Of a DNA stretch of 64,000 nucleotides, positions 19,054 to 28,540 are shown one piece after another. This stretch comes from Chlamydia felis Fe/C-56 (GTDB taxonomy: Bacteria > Chlamydiota > Chlamydiia > Chlamydiales > Chlamydiaceae). The position numbers and the translations under genes were made by a program. The DNA lies in assembly GCF_000009945.1 (NCBI RefSeq), contig NC_007899.1:744001-808000 (forward strand). The letters run 5' to 3'. Numbering within the stretch: the first letter of the stretch is position 1; the number at the start of each line of letters is the position of its first letter. Below the pieces are notes generated by a model that was given only the letters and a program-made list of their open reading frames with translations, was not told the DNA's origin and did no database searches.

Positions 19054-19529
19054 TACATTCCCAAAAACACATTCATAACTTCTTCAATCGTTGTCACTTG
19101 CAGCAGCTTTTGACGTCGAGATTCATCTCTAAGAGAAAGAGTCAATGTAGATAACAGCTTGAGATACTCAGCTTGAGCATTATCAGGTCCACCGATCAAA
19201 AATACCAGACGCACCAATGCCCCGTCTATGGCATCCCAAAGAATGCCTTGAGAATGAATCCCTATAGCAATGAAAAAGTCGGAACAACTATTCAATTTAC
19301 CGTGTGGAATAGCCACGCCCATACCGATACCTGTGGACATGATATTTTCACGAGCAACTAGTGCTTGGAAGAATTCTTCTTTATTCTCAAGTAGGCCTGC
19401 GGCACTAGCAAGATCGGTAAGATCTTGAAGAATCTCCTCCCGAGAGTTTTTATTTAAAAACATAACGAGATTAGGAGATAAAAGAGAAAACAAGGAAAAA
19501 TCGGGTTGACTCTCACAATAGAAAGGCAT
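19053..19529 (-). CDS. ptsN: PTS EIIA-Ntr-like protein
   Basis: A 158-residue EIIA type-2 domain protein with the active histidine H76 in STGIGMGVAIPHGKL. I prefer ATG 19529 because GGAGAGAAG lies just upstream; an in-frame ATG at 19553 would overlap dut by 23 bases. With the chosen start it begins one base after the dut stop, so dut, this gene and the next ptsN form a translationally linked run. It is the single-domain sister of the helix-turn-helix ptsN downstream. The role is probably regulatory phosphorylation, not sugar uptake. Confidence 0.9.
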   Translation of the reverse strand: MPFYCESQPDFSLFSLLSPNLVMFLNKNSREEILQDLTDLASAAGLLENKEEFFQALVARENIMSTGIGMGVAIPHGKLNSCSDFFIAIGIHSQGILWDAIDGALVRLVFLIGGPDNAQAEYLKLLSTLTLSLRDESRRQKLLQVTTIEEVMNVFLGM

Positions 19530-19530
19530 G

Positions 19531-19974
19531 TCACTTCTCTCCGGTATGCCCAAAACCTCTACTTCCCCGAGATGTTGTCGTTAATCCTTCTTCTTGATCC
19601 ACGACTATAAACTTTGCCTGGACTACAGGAGCAACTACAGCTTGAGCAACGCGCATTTTGGGCTCAATAATAAAAGTACTTTCTCCAAAATTTGCCAGTA
19701 TAATGCAAACTTCGCCACGATAGTCGGCATCTATTGTTCCCGGAGAATTAACAACCATAATCCCGTGTTTTAGCGCTAACCCGCTACGTGGACGCACCTG
19801 AACCTCGTAACCCTGGGGAATCTGCATTTTTATTCCCGTAGGAACTAACACTCGTTGCCCTGGCAACACAGCAATAGGTTCTTCAATATTAGCTCGAAGA
19901 TCGGCTCCAGAAGCGCCTTCTGTGGCATATTCAGGAAGATCCACTCCAGATTCTAACTCACAAAATATAGTCAT
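19531..19974 (-). CDS. dut: Deoxyuridine 5'-triphosphate nucleotidohydrolase (dUTPase)
   Basis: A 147-residue trimeric dUTPase that converts dUTP to dUMP and pyrophosphate, keeping uracil out of DNA. All five family motifs are visible: [45 protein letters not shown] and the C-terminal [10 protein letters not shown] loop. Length is normal. It lies between accD (42 bases upstream) and the ptsN pair, on the minus strand, and probably belongs to an accD-dut-ptsN-ptsN transcript. Confidence 0.98.
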   Translation of the reverse strand: MTIFCELESGVDLPEYATEGASGADLRANIEEPIAVLPGQRVLVPTGIKMQIPQGYEVQVRPRSGLALKHGIMVVNSPGTIDADYRGEVCIILANFGESTFIIEPKMRVAQAVVAPVVQAKFIVVDQEEGLTTTSRGSRGFGHTGEK

Positions 19975-20016
19975 AAGAACAGTGCCGTGGTTACTAAGAA
20001 TCTCGGGTATGATGTG

Positions 20017-20943
20017 TCATTCACCGTCATCTGTCAATAAAAAAATTTCTTTAAGTGTCTTGGATAGATCCCTAGGAGCTTTGTCCTGGCCGCCAGTGTA
20101 TTCTTGAGCACAAAAGTAATCAAGTAAACTCTGCAAAGTATTCTTCAATTGTTTTCTCTCAACCACTTTATCAATCATACCGTGTTCGAGAAGAAATTCG
20201 GATTTTTGAGCACCTTCTGGGAGATCTTCACCTATAACTTGGGCGACTACTCGAGGACCAGCGAAGCAAATAAGAGCTTTAGGCTCTGCAATAATGACAT
20301 CACCTAAAGAAGCGAAAGAAGCTGTAACTCCCCCAGATGTAGGATTGGTCAATACGGAGATATAGGGAAGGCCGGCTTCATGTAATTTGGCTAGGGCTGC
20401 GGACGTTTTTGCCATCTGCATCAAAGAGAATACGGATTCCTGCATCCGCGCGCCGCCAGAAGCGCAAACGATAATGACAGGCAGCTTAGACTCTATAGCC
20501 TTTTCCACAAGGCGGGTAAGTTTTTCACCAACCACCGCCCCCATAGAGCCTGCCATGAAGCTGAAGTCCATAACAGCTAAGGCTACAGGATGTTCTCCTA
20601 TGGTACAGATACCAACAAGAACCCCCTCACTTTCCGGGTTGTCCTTCCTAGCCTTAGCCAAACGGTTTGGATAGGTATCGGTATCGACAAACTTCAGTGG
20701 ATCTTGTGATTTTAGATTTGTATATAGAGGCCGCCAGGAATCTTTATCCGCAAGCAGTTTTATCCTCTCAGCTGCGGTAATCCGGTAATGGTACGAGCAT
20801 TTGGGGCAACAATTGAAGTTTTGTCCTAGTTCATTGGCATGAATCATCTCATGACAATGCGTGCACTTTAACCACCCGCTAAAACCGTCAGCTTTTATCT
20901 TTTGCACTTTAATCTTAGGTTTGTCGTAAGAAAATAAACGCAC
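20017..20943 (-). CDS. accD: Acetyl-CoA carboxylase carboxyltransferase subunit beta
   Basis: A 308-residue protein. It has the N-terminal four-cysteine zinc finger (C27/C30 and C46/C49) and a carboxyltransferase crotonase fold with the oxyanion-forming segments ASGGARMQESVFSLMQMAKT and NPTSGGVTASFASLGD. It works with AccA to move carboxyl from biotin to acetyl-CoA, the first step of fatty acid synthesis. AccA, AccB and AccC genes are not in this window. It precedes dut on the minus strand. Confidence 0.97.
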   Translation of the reverse strand: MRLFSYDKPKIKVQKIKADGFSGWLKCTHCHEMIHANELGQNFNCCPKCSYHYRITAAERIKLLADKDSWRPLYTNLKSQDPLKFVDTDTYPNRLAKARKDNPESEGVLVGICTIGEHPVALAVMDFSFMAGSMGAVVGEKLTRLVEKAIESKLPVIIVCASGGARMQESVFSLMQMAKTSAALAKLHEAGLPYISVLTNPTSGGVTASFASLGDVIIAEPKALICFAGPRVVAQVIGEDLPEGAQKSEFLLEHGMIDKVVERKQLKNTLQSLLDYFCAQEYTGGQDKAPRDLSKTLKEIFLLTDDGE

Positions 20944-21018
20944 AAGCTACCTAACCCAAATTTTTAGCATAAGCAATTTTAAAATAAATCTATTAAGCCT
21001 TCAATTAAAAATACTCTT

Positions 21019-21636
21019 TTATTTAGTTATTTCAGAAAATCTTTTTTCAATATATCCCCAATTAATCACTCGAGGAATTGCTTTTAAATAATCTAATCTA
21101 ACGTTTTTATACTGGAGATAGTAAGCATGCTCCCAAACATCCACTCCGAGAAGAGGCACCTTTCCAGTGGTCGCCTCTAGGGGATCCTGGTTTACCGTTG
21201 CTTGTAACATAAGCATCTGTTTTTTGGGACAAAAAGCTAGCCAAGCCCATCCCGACCCTTGAATTGGCGCTGCAAATTCAATAAATTCCTTTAAAAAATT
21301 GTCAAAAGTCCCCCAGAATTTTTCAATAAGCTTGAGTAATTCGTGTTTTGGGGGAACTCCACCACCGCGATCTATGGGGGCAAGCATTTCCCAAAAAAGA
21401 GAGTGATTGATGTGTCCCCCGCCATTAAAACGTATGGAGGGCTCTAGGGAAATAAGACGCGTAAGGTCTTGCTGCACACCGGCGACCTCTGCTTTCTTTA
21501 AAGCATCATTCAAATTATTTACATAAGCTTGATGATGCTTTTGGTGATGTAGGTGCATAATCTCGGCACTAATCACAGGTTCTAGAGCGTCGTAATCGTA
21601 GGGCAATTCGGGTAAAGTATAGGGTACAAGGGTCAT
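21019..21636 (-). CDS. sodA: Superoxide dismutase, Mn/Fe family
   Basis: A 205-residue enzyme that dismutates superoxide. Metal-ligand segments are visible: LHHQKHHQAYVNN near residue 30, NHSLFWEML near 80, and DVWEHAYYLQYKN near 165 with the Asp and His ligands. The GGGHINHS segment and overall sequence favour the Mn type. A GAAGGAC-like site lies before ATG 21636. It stands alone between accD and the phosphohexomutase gene with spacers of 75 and 178 bases, so it may have its own promoter. Confidence 0.97.
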   Translation of the reverse strand: MTLVPYTLPELPYDYDALEPVISAEIMHLHHQKHHQAYVNNLNDALKKAEVAGVQQDLTRLISLEPSIRFNGGGHINHSLFWEMLAPIDRGGGVPPKHELLKLIEKFWGTFDNFLKEFIEFAAPIQGSGWAWLAFCPKKQMLMLQATVNQDPLEATTGKVPLLGVDVWEHAYYLQYKNVRLDYLKAIPRVINWGYIEKRFSEITK

Positions 21637-21814
21637 AAAGAAGTCCTTCTTGAGTCTATCAAGAGCATTATTTGGAGATATTCTAATTTCATGGGTGCAT
21701 TTTGCTCCTTAGTTTCTTATAGGCGAAGATAACATAAGAGCAAAAATCTAGTCCCTTTCTGCAGCATCAGTGTAGATGTGCTAAAGATATTACTACAAGC
21801 GGATTTTAAATTTA

Positions 21815-23617
21815 TTATTCAGACTCTATAGAGAAGAATTTGTCTTTAAAATTGGCTATAAATAGCTCTAATTTCTTCAAGCTTTCCTTTTCTCTTTGTC
21901 TCTGTTCTTGTTTATTCTCTGCTAACGAGTCGTAATGATTTGCAAGTTCAAAATATAGTTTTATTTTTGGTTCTGTTCCTGAAGGACGAACAATGATTTT
22001 CCCACCATTTTGATAGTAATAGCATAGCATGGACATCTTTGGCAGGGACAATTTGTATGTAGTTCCTGAGGAAATATTCACTCCCATTCCCTGATGATAA
22101 TTTTCAAATATTTCCACGGCATGCCCTGGAAGAGACATTGTAGAAGGATCCCGTGATGCCAGTTTCTCTATTTGAGACTTCATAAAACTTTCCTTTCCAA
22201 TTTCAAAAGACAAGGACTGCGTTTTATTCATGAAATACCCGTGAGTTTCGTATAGATCTAAGATAGCATCTCTAAGAGTTTTTCCTTGGAGCTTTTGATG
22301 CAAAGCAGCTTCTGTAATTAATGCTGAAGCAATAACAGCATCCTTGTCACCTGCATGCGTTCCATAAAGATAGCCAAAGGATTCTTCAGCGCCGAACACA
22401 AACCTTTCCAAACTTCCTTTCCAAGCTTCTATTTTCTCTCCGATATATTTAAAACCCGTCCCGACATTAACGATACCGCAACCATAAAACTCTGTAATAG
22501 CTGCTAGCATTTCTGTAGTTACCAAACTTTTAACAATCTTATCTCCTTTACCTAAAGGAGAGCGATTTGACCACGCACGCAAAATATGATCAGCAAGCAG
22601 ACAAGCGATTTGATTTCCGTTAAATATGTAGGGTTGACTCTCATCCAAACACACCACTCCTAGACGGTCTGCATCAGGATCTGTGGCTATAAAAATATCA
22701 TCCTGATTTTTCATCATTTGCTCAATTCCCAAGGTGAGAGCTTCGGGATCTTCGGGATTTGGCAAACATACCGTGGGAAAATCTCCATCAGGAATTGCTT
22801 GCTTTTCAACAAGTTTCACCATAGGGAAGTTCCAATCGCGTAAAACGCGAGGCACCATGGAGATGCCTGTACCGTGTAGTGGAGAGTAACTTACATGAAT
22901 AGACTTTCCAGAAATACGATTGTCTTCGGAATAGAGCTGGAGCTTGTTCACTGTTTCCGTATACAATGTTTCGTACTCTTCTCCTATGAGATGAATGTAA
23001 GGATGTTTCATAGAGTCGACGAGAAAAATCTCGTCTACGTTTGCCAATTCTTGAATAATTTCCTGATCTAGGGGAGGCAAGACCTGCCCTCCAGAAGCCA
23101 TATAGACTTTGTATCCGTTATATTCAGGAGGATTATGAGAAGCTGTAATCATTACTCCTGCCAAAGCCTGTTCAGATTTTAGAGTAAAGGAAACAACAGC
23201 CAAAGGTTCGGGATTCTTAAACACGAGAGCATGAATATTATTTCCGGCTAAAACCCTAGCAGTTTCTTGAGCAAAATCGTAAGAGTGATGACGTGTATCG
23301 TAGCCTACCACCACCCGAATGGGATCCCCGGGATGAGGATTGTGTTTTTTTAATACTTGAACTAATCCCTGAGTCGCTCGTCGTATAGTCAAGACATTGA
23401 TTCTATTGGTCCCCCATCCCATAGGACTACGCAATCCCCCTGTGCCAAAAGCAAGAGTTTTGCCAAACAACTCCTCAAGACGCTTTGGATCTTTGTTTAA
23501 AAGCTCAACTATCGCCTCTCTATCGTCTTTACCAAAATCACAAGACAGCCAAGTCAGGATATTCTTTGCTGTTATAGAGTTGCACTGAGATTCTATTTGC
23601 TTCTGAAGACGCTCCAT
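21815..23617 (-). CDS. Phosphoglucomutase/phosphomannomutase (alpha-D-phosphohexomutase)
   Basis: A 600-residue alpha-D-phosphohexomutase. The phosphoserine loop is TASHNPPEYNGYKVY with catalytic S160. The magnesium loop is DPDADRLG (about 316-323), the sugar-binding loop is GAEESFGYLYG, and the C-terminal phosphate loop is RPSGTEPKIKLYFE. The length and loop types match the larger PgcA/PGM2-like group rather than short PMM or GlmM. It interconverts hexose 1- and 6-phosphates, feeding glycogen and sugar-nucleotide synthesis. It is listed as mrsA/pgm in other chlamydiae. It lies alone between sodA and the CT296-type gene. Confidence 0.93.
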   Translation of the reverse strand: MERLQKQIESQCNSITAKNILTWLSCDFGKDDREAIVELLNKDPKRLEELFGKTLAFGTGGLRSPMGWGTNRINVLTIRRATQGLVQVLKKHNPHPGDPIRVVVGYDTRHHSYDFAQETARVLAGNNIHALVFKNPEPLAVVSFTLKSEQALAGVMITASHNPPEYNGYKVYMASGGQVLPPLDQEIIQELANVDEIFLVDSMKHPYIHLIGEEYETLYTETVNKLQLYSEDNRISGKSIHVSYSPLHGTGISMVPRVLRDWNFPMVKLVEKQAIPDGDFPTVCLPNPEDPEALTLGIEQMMKNQDDIFIATDPDADRLGVVCLDESQPYIFNGNQIACLLADHILRAWSNRSPLGKGDKIVKSLVTTEMLAAITEFYGCGIVNVGTGFKYIGEKIEAWKGSLERFVFGAEESFGYLYGTHAGDKDAVIASALITEAALHQKLQGKTLRDAILDLYETHGYFMNKTQSLSFEIGKESFMKSQIEKLASRDPSTMSLPGHAVEIFENYHQGMGVNISSGTTYKLSLPKMSMLCYYYQNGGKIIVRPSGTEPKIKLYFELANHYDSLAENKQEQRQREKESLKKLELFIANFKDKFFSIESE

Positions 23618-23716
23618 ACAAAAATCCTAAAAACAAATCGCGATCTTATGCTGTCATAACATAAAAACAGCTCTAGGCAAACAATTTCGTGTATTTATCT
23701 AGAATAAAGAAATTTT

Positions 23717-24181
23717 TTAAGAAATCGGGATCCCTACTGATGAGAAAACAAGAAGAAGAGCAGTTTCTTGTACTTGAGGAAAATAAAGATCCGTAGGATA
23801 AGGTCCGACAAAAAAAACGCCTTGCCCGGCCCTCTCTCCTGATAGAGCTAAAAGCAACTGACAATCCTCTTCTCTATCGGCAATTGTATCTCCGGGGAAC
23901 ACCCAGAAATCTCCGACCAAAGATAATTTAGGTCTATGCACAAGATCTGCGGCAAAAGCATCCAGGCGTCGTTTTTTAACCAAAGTTAATACTTCGGGGA
24001 GGGAACGGAAAATATTTTCTCTCCAGCGCACATCGAGTGTATTTTTAGATACTGATGTCACGAAGTTTCTTATTTTTTTTCCCAAAAAGAAACAATCGCT
24101 GGTAGACACCAGATCTTCGAATAATATACTACCTTGATTTTGAAAATAGCGCAGGTGTTCTAAGTGTAGAACATGCCTCAT
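23717..24181 (-). CDS. CT296-type protein (reported fold like Fe(II)/2-oxoglutarate dioxygenases)
   Basis: A 154-residue protein matching the size and genomic place (between the phosphohexomutase and rnc) of chlamydial CT296. CT296 was first described as a divalent-cation-dependent regulator, and later structural work reported similarity to Fe(II) 2-oxoglutarate enzymes, without the full iron-binding triad. In this sequence I see no clear HxD...H set in dioxygenase spacing. I chose ATG 24181 over an in-frame TTG at 24205; the former gives the usual length. It is divergent from rnc across about 120 bases that must hold promoters for both. Function remains open. Confidence 0.72.
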   Translation of the reverse strand: MRHVLHLEHLRYFQNQGSILFEDLVSTSDCFFLGKKIRNFVTSVSKNTLDVRWRENIFRSLPEVLTLVKKRRLDAFAADLVHRPKLSLVGDFWVFPGDTIADREEDCQLLLALSGERAGQGVFFVGPYPTDLYFPQVQETALLLVFSSVGIPIS

Positions 24182-24300
24182 ACTTATCCATTTAAGAGAA
24201 TGCAATCAAAAGCACTATAGACTTTAAGCCCTTTTCCGCCTATAAAAAAACTCCGATAACTAATGTGTTATATTGTAATAGGGCAACATTTCATAATTTT

Positions 24301-25014
24301 ATGAATAATCTGATCAACATTAAAGAAGTTGAAGCTAAATTAAAATTTACTTTTACTCAACCGCAACTCTTAGTTACAGCTCTCACCCACCCTTCATATA
24401 GGAATGAGACTGTAACTATTACCGAAGATAGCGAGCGTTTAGAATTTTTGGGAGACGCGGTATTGTGCTTAATTGTCACCGAACACTTATTCCTCTTATT
24501 TCCTTCTATGGATGAAGGGACTTTATCTACTGCGCGAGCAGCATTGATTAATGCAGTTTCTTGCTGCCAATACACTGATGCGTTAGGATTAGGAGAATAT
24601 TTGCTTATAGGTAAAGGAGAAAGAATTCAAAATGAGCGGGGGAGAACTTCTGCTTATGCGAATTTATTTGAGGCTATTTTAGGCGCTGTTTATCTCGATG
24701 GAGGTTTAGCCCCAGCGAGACAAATCACAGTTCCTTTACTACCATCAAAAAAGGATATCCTTCCCCTTATGTTAGGAAATCCCAAAAACCGCCTACAACA
24801 GCTCACGCAAAAACAACTACGAACGTTACCCGTATACCAAAGCACACCGTGGATATCACCACAAGGCGCTCCAGGTTACCACATTCGTGTGATAGTAAAT
24901 GATGAGATCTGGGGAGAGGGATTTGCCTTATCGAAAAAAGAAGCCGAGAAACTTGCTGCTCAAGAAGCTTTAGACGCCAATGACTACAAAGATAAAAACA
25001 CAGTGGACCTGTAA
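24301..25014 (+). CDS. rnc: Ribonuclease III
   Basis: A 237-residue double-stranded RNA endonuclease for rRNA and mRNA maturation. The catalytic signature is [14 protein letters not shown] near residues 40-53. A second acidic site, [15 protein letters not shown], follows, and the C-terminal dsRNA-binding domain ends with [15 protein letters not shown] chose ATG 24301; an in-frame GTG at 24265 would add 12 residues not typical of the family. The end overlaps radA by 35 bases, so radA translation is probably coupled. Confidence 0.96.
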   Translation: MNNLINIKEVEAKLKFTFTQPQLLVTALTHPSYRNETVTITEDSERLEFLGDAVLCLIVTEHLFLLFPSMDEGTLSTARAALINAVSCCQYTDALGLGEYLLIGKGERIQNERGRTSAYANLFEAILGAVYLDGGLAPARQITVPLLPSKKDILPLMLGNPKNRLQQLTQKQLRTLPVYQSTPWISPQGAPGYHIRVIVNDEIWGEGFALSKKEAEKLAAQEALDANDYKDKNTVDL

Positions 25015-26341
25015 TGAGTGTGGGGCTAGCGCGCCTAAATGGTTAGGCCAATGTCCGGGATGCTTACAATGGAACACTCTTATTGAAGAACACATCTCTC
25101 CTTCTCAAAATGCAAGAAGGCTGCGACCGCAAGCAACTGCGGTATCTTTAAATACCGTGGAGCTTCGCGAAGAGGAGCGCTTGTGTATAGGAGAGCCTGG
25201 CTGGGATCGCATTTTAGGTGGTGGAGCTGTTCGTGGAAGTCTTACTCTGTTGGGTGGAGATCCCGGTATCGGTAAATCTACTTTGCTTTTACAAACCTCG
25301 GCAAAGTTTGCCAGTCGAGGTTACAAAGTCCTTTATGTTTGCGGAGAAGAATCTGTAACACAAACATCGCTAAGAGCACGTCGTTTACAAATTTCCCACG
25401 CCAATATTTATCTTTTTCCCGAAACGAACCTCGATGACATAAAGCAGCAAATTACAACGCTGCATCCCGATGTTTTAATTATTGATTCTATTCAGATTGT
25501 ATTTAATCCTACCCTACATTCATCCCCAGGATCTGTGGCCCAAGTACGAGAAGTTACTTCTGAGCTAATGCACATTGCCAAGCAATCACAAATTACGACT
25601 TTTGTTATTGGTCACGTAACAAAATCAGGAGAAATTGCTGGCCCCAAAGTTTTAGAACATCTTGTAGACACCGTTCTTTATTTTGAGGGCAATTCGCATG
25701 CAAACTACCGTATGATACGTTCTGTGAAAAATCGTTTCGGCCCAACGAATGAATTACTTATTTTATCTATGCATACTGAGGGATTAAAAGAGGTCACTAA
25801 TCCTTCCGGACTCTTTCTACAAGAAAAGATTACCGAAACCACAGGTTCCACTATCATTCCTATTATCGAGGGATCTGAAACTCTGCTTGTTGAGATGCAA
25901 GCTTTAGCCTCATCTTCTCCTTTTGCCAATCCCATTAGAAAAACCTCTGGGTTTGATCAAAATCGATTTTTATTACTCTTAGCTGTTCTAGAAAAGCGTG
26001 CTCAAATAAAATTACATACTTCTGATGTATTTCTTTCTATAGCTGGAGGGTTAAAAATTACAGAACCAGCTGCAGATTTAGGCGCTGGATTAGCCGTAGT
26101 TTCCTCACTATACAATCGTCTCTCTCCTCAAAAATACACATTTACCGGAGAAATAGGCTTGGGAGGGGAAATCCGTCACGTCACCCATTTAGAAAGACGT
26201 CTTAAAGAAAGCAAACTTATGGGTTTTGAAGGAGCTGTTATTCCTGAGGGACAAATCTTGGGTTTATCCTATGAAATTAAAGATCTCTTAGATATTCGAG
26301 GGGTGAAAACTATAAAAGATGCTATCCGATTGTTACACTGA
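24980..26341 (+). CDS. radA: DNA repair protein RadA (Sms)
   Basis: A 453-residue RecA-like helicase of recombination repair. Domains in order: a four-cysteine zinc finger (residues 10-30, CNEC and CPGC), a RecA core with Walker [11 protein letters not shown] and Walker B VLIIDSIQ, the RadA-specific KNRFG motif ([12 protein letters not shown]), and a C-terminal Lon-like domain (from about 300). Length is normal. It is the middle gene of the overlapping rnc-radA-hemC group: it starts inside rnc and ends 23 bases inside hemC. Confidence 0.97.
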   Translation: MTTKIKTQWTCNECGASAPKWLGQCPGCLQWNTLIEEHISPSQNARRLRPQATAVSLNTVELREEERLCIGEPGWDRILGGGAVRGSLTLLGGDPGIGKSTLLLQTSAKFASRGYKVLYVCGEESVTQTSLRARRLQISHANIYLFPETNLDDIKQQITTLHPDVLIIDSIQIVFNPTLHSSPGSVAQVREVTSELMHIAKQSQITTFVIGHVTKSGEIAGPKVLEHLVDTVLYFEGNSHANYRMIRSVKNRFGPTNELLILSMHTEGLKEVTNPSGLFLQEKITETTGSTIIPIIEGSETLLVEMQALASSSPFANPIRKTSGFDQNRFLLLLAVLEKRAQIKLHTSDVFLSIAGGLKITEPAADLGAGLAVVSSLYNRLSPQKYTFTGEIGLGGEIRHVTHLERRLKESKLMGFEGAVIPEGQILGLSYEIKDLLDIRGVKTIKDAIRLLH

Positions 26342-27050
26342 TCCCTTTCTCTCTGATTTTTGCTTAGGCAGACGCCCTCTACGCATAGCTTCTAGAAAAT
26401 CCACCCTAGCCAAGGCTCAGGTATATGAATGTGTTCGGCTTCTTCGCTCATGGTTCCCCAAACTTTGGATTCAAATACAAACAGTCAATACCCAGGGAGA
26501 CAAGGATAAAACAACCCCCTTACGTCTTATAGAAAATTCCCAATTTTTCACAGATGCCGTTGATAAGCTTGTTCTTTCCGGCAACAGCCATTTGGCTGTA
26601 CACTCTGCTAAAGACCTTCCGAATCCTCCGGTCACCACTATTATTGCCATAACCCAAGGTTTAGATCCTGCGGATCTTTTAGTATATGGGAACCGCTACC
26701 TATGGAAACGTTTTCCAAAAAATCCTAAACTAGGAAGCTCTTCTTTGCGTCGTGAAGAAATACTAAAAAAACTATTTCCTGCAGGGAAAATTCTCCATAT
26801 TCGCGGAACTATAGAAGAAAGATTGGAGCAACTGGAAAGCGGAAAATATGACGCTATTATTGTTGCAAAAGCGGCAGCACTCCGACTACACTTGAAATTA
26901 CCGTACACAGAAGAGCTCCCCCCTCCCTACCATCCTCTTCAAGGACGTTTAAGCGTTACCGCAGCAAAAAACATAGAATCTTGGAAAAAGCTTCTATACC
27001 CTTTGAACACTTCAGACATCACTCAAGAAAATACCTTGAGCCTCATTTAA
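26319..27050 (+). CDS. hemC: Porphobilinogen deaminase (hydroxymethylbilane synthase), lacking domain 3
   Basis: A 243-residue HemC; the usual length is about 310. Domain 1 is clear: LRIASRKSTLAKAQV, then AVHSAKDLP with the catalytic aspartate. Domain 2 is clear: KLGSSSLRREEIL and LHIRGTIEERLEQL. The sequence stops shortly after the position of the family GQGAxxxE segment (here HPLQGRLSVTA). So domain 3, with the cysteine that normally carries the dipyrromethane cofactor (GGCxxPxG), is missing. The reading frame ends cleanly and short HemC is known in other chlamydiae, so this is probably not a recent break. The enzyme would make hydroxymethylbilane for heme, if active. It overlaps radA by 23 bases. 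Confidence 0.9.
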   Translation: MLSDCYTDPFLSDFCLGRRPLRIASRKSTLAKAQVYECVRLLRSWFPKLWIQIQTVNTQGDKDKTTPLRLIENSQFFTDAVDKLVLSGNSHLAVHSAKDLPNPPVTTIIAITQGLDPADLLVYGNRYLWKRFPKNPKLGSSSLRREEILKKLFPAGKILHIRGTIEERLEQLESGKYDAIIVAKAAALRLHLKLPYTEELPPPYHPLQGRLSVTAAKNIESWKKLLYPLNTSDITQENTLSLI

Positions 27051-27189
27051 TCTAAAAACATGACTTGCTTCTACTTTTACAATGATTTTAATAATAGAAA
27101 TTAAAATCTATCCTTGATTACTGAAAACAAACTCCTCATACATTAATAAGCAACATACCTATTCCATTCATACATATTCATGAGGTCAG

Positions 27190-27591
27190 ATGATGTTTTC
27201 GGTATACATTACCCTACCCACCCACATGCACACCTCTGAGAAGAATACGTTTATATTTGTTCCGGGAACAAAAATCTCAGTATGCAAAACTGCATATTTT
27301 CCGGAACTGAGCATGCGTTTCTTAGTTACCCCACTCATAGGACTTATTTTTACTATTTTCTTAATCTATCGTAGATTCACGATAATGCGCGCCGCATATT
27401 CAAAATTAGATTATACACCAAATAAACACTGTGAGGATAAACTCTGTTCTCGCTTACATCCAGAATATTACATTCCTCTAGTAACTACCGGGATTTTAGG
27501 GGGAATAGGAGCCCTAATTCCCCTACTTGTCCTCGGAATTGTTATGTGTATGATTATGAAAATTTTAAAAAAACTCTGTATTTTTATTTGA
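27190..27591 (+). CDS. Small membrane protein of tandem HTH-motif family, copy 1
   Basis: A 133-residue protein, first of three tandem paralogues (see 27743-28144 and 28541-28987). Shared features: an N-terminal Pro-x-His-x-His motif (LPTHMHT), a hydrophobic segment starting at a Pro-Leu-Ile-Gly-Leu (about 48-63), then a loop with YTPNKHCEDKLCSRL containing a Cys pair. A second hydrophobic segment follows with GGIGALIPLLVLG (about 103-128). A GAGG lies just before the ATG at 27190. I know of no named family; it is probably specific to chlamydiae and may be an inclusion or envelope membrane protein. The loop between membrane segments (about 35 residues) is longer than in classic Inc hairpins. 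Confidence 0.65.
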   Translation: MMFSVYITLPTHMHTSEKNTFIFVPGTKISVCKTAYFPELSMRFLVTPLIGLIFTIFLIYRRFTIMRAAYSKLDYTPNKHCEDKLCSRLHPEYYIPLVTTGILGGIGALIPLLVLGIVMCMIMKILKKLCIFI

Positions 27592-27742
27592 GTACATGAG
27601 AAAATTTTTTAGTTTGTTTTCCTCCCCCGCCCCAAAATTTCTGATTTTTTGAACTCTAGCTCTGAAACAACGAGAGAAAATCGTCCTGGATATGGTTCTA
27701 GGCAAACTTATGAAGCTTAAATTTCAACCCAGGTAGTTTCTT

Positions 27743-28144
27743 ATGCTTAAGGTTTTTATATACATTCCAGCACACACCCACTTAGATACAAACGGAACAA
27801 CTTCGGAACAACCCAAATCTACTTCACTCCGTGTCCCTCAAGATGTGATAAATCCCAGCACGGGGACCCTCTACTTAATGAGAATTCTCTCGTCTCTCCC
27901 ACTCATAGGACTGTTCATGGCTAGTTATTTCCTCTATCAAAAACATTGTGTGATGAAATCACAATATGCCAAATTAGCATATGAACCGAATAGCGCATGT
28001 TCGAACACGACCTGTTCTCGACTAGCCCAAAGTCACCTCAACTCATTTATTCTGATGTCTACGTTGGGAGGACTGGGCCTTCTAATCCCAGCCCTAGCAA
28101 TTCTGTTCTTGGTTGAACAACTCCTAAATTGTTGTTGTTGTTAA
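27743..28144 (+). CDS. Small membrane protein of tandem HTH-motif family, copy 2
   Basis: A 133-residue paralogue of the preceding gene. It has IPAHTHLDTNGT at the N-terminus, the SLPLIGLFMASYFLY segment (about 51-68), the loop KLAYEPNSACSNTTCSRL, and a second hydrophobic segment GGLGLLIPALAILFL. It ends in a run of four cysteines (NCCCC), unusual for a secreted or membrane protein. An AGG lies a few bases before ATG 27743. The gap to copy 1 is 151 bases of AT-rich DNA and to copy 3 is 396 bases. Function unknown. The Cys-rich tail could be acylated or bind metal; that is speculation. Confidence 0.65.
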   Translation: MLKVFIYIPAHTHLDTNGTTSEQPKSTSLRVPQDVINPSTGTLYLMRILSSLPLIGLFMASYFLYQKHCVMKSQYAKLAYEPNSACSNTTCSRLAQSHLNSFILMSTLGGLGLLIPALAILFLVEQLLNCCCC

Positions 28145-28540
28145 CACTCCCAAACTCGAGAACAATTGTAGAAATATCTCCCACATACGATTCTCTACCT
28201 CATACCTATGGGACAATGCGAGCATTTTCTTTAATAAGAAATAACGCATCTGCTCACTATCCCCGGGTATGAGGGCAAAGTCTTAATCGAAACTCTTTAT
28301 TTACAAATAAAACTCCTTTGAAAAGCATTATTTTAACTCATCTCGTCCGAAACTATTTCCTTTAATAAGTAAAGGTTTAACAAAGCTTAGTTTAATCAAG
28401 TTAAGATTTCTTTGCTTTAATAAAAGCCGTAGAACTAATTTAGCCGTGATAATAAAATAGATTCTGTTCGGAATTTTTTTAGTTGAAGTAAAGTCAAATA
28501 CAACTGGTTTAGGTCTAATTTAAACAGATAGGGGGCATTT
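28145..28540. other. Gene-free spacer with repeated CTTTAATAA motif
   Basis: No coding region is seen in these 396 bases. The motif CTTTAATAA occurs at 28229-28237, 28360-28368 and 28415-28423. Two copies sit in short perfect hairpins: TTTCTT/AAGAAA (28226-28241) and CCTTTA/TAAAGG (28359-28375). The spacer probably carries the control region of the third membrane paralogue. I cannot assign a promoter with confidence. Confidence 0.5.
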
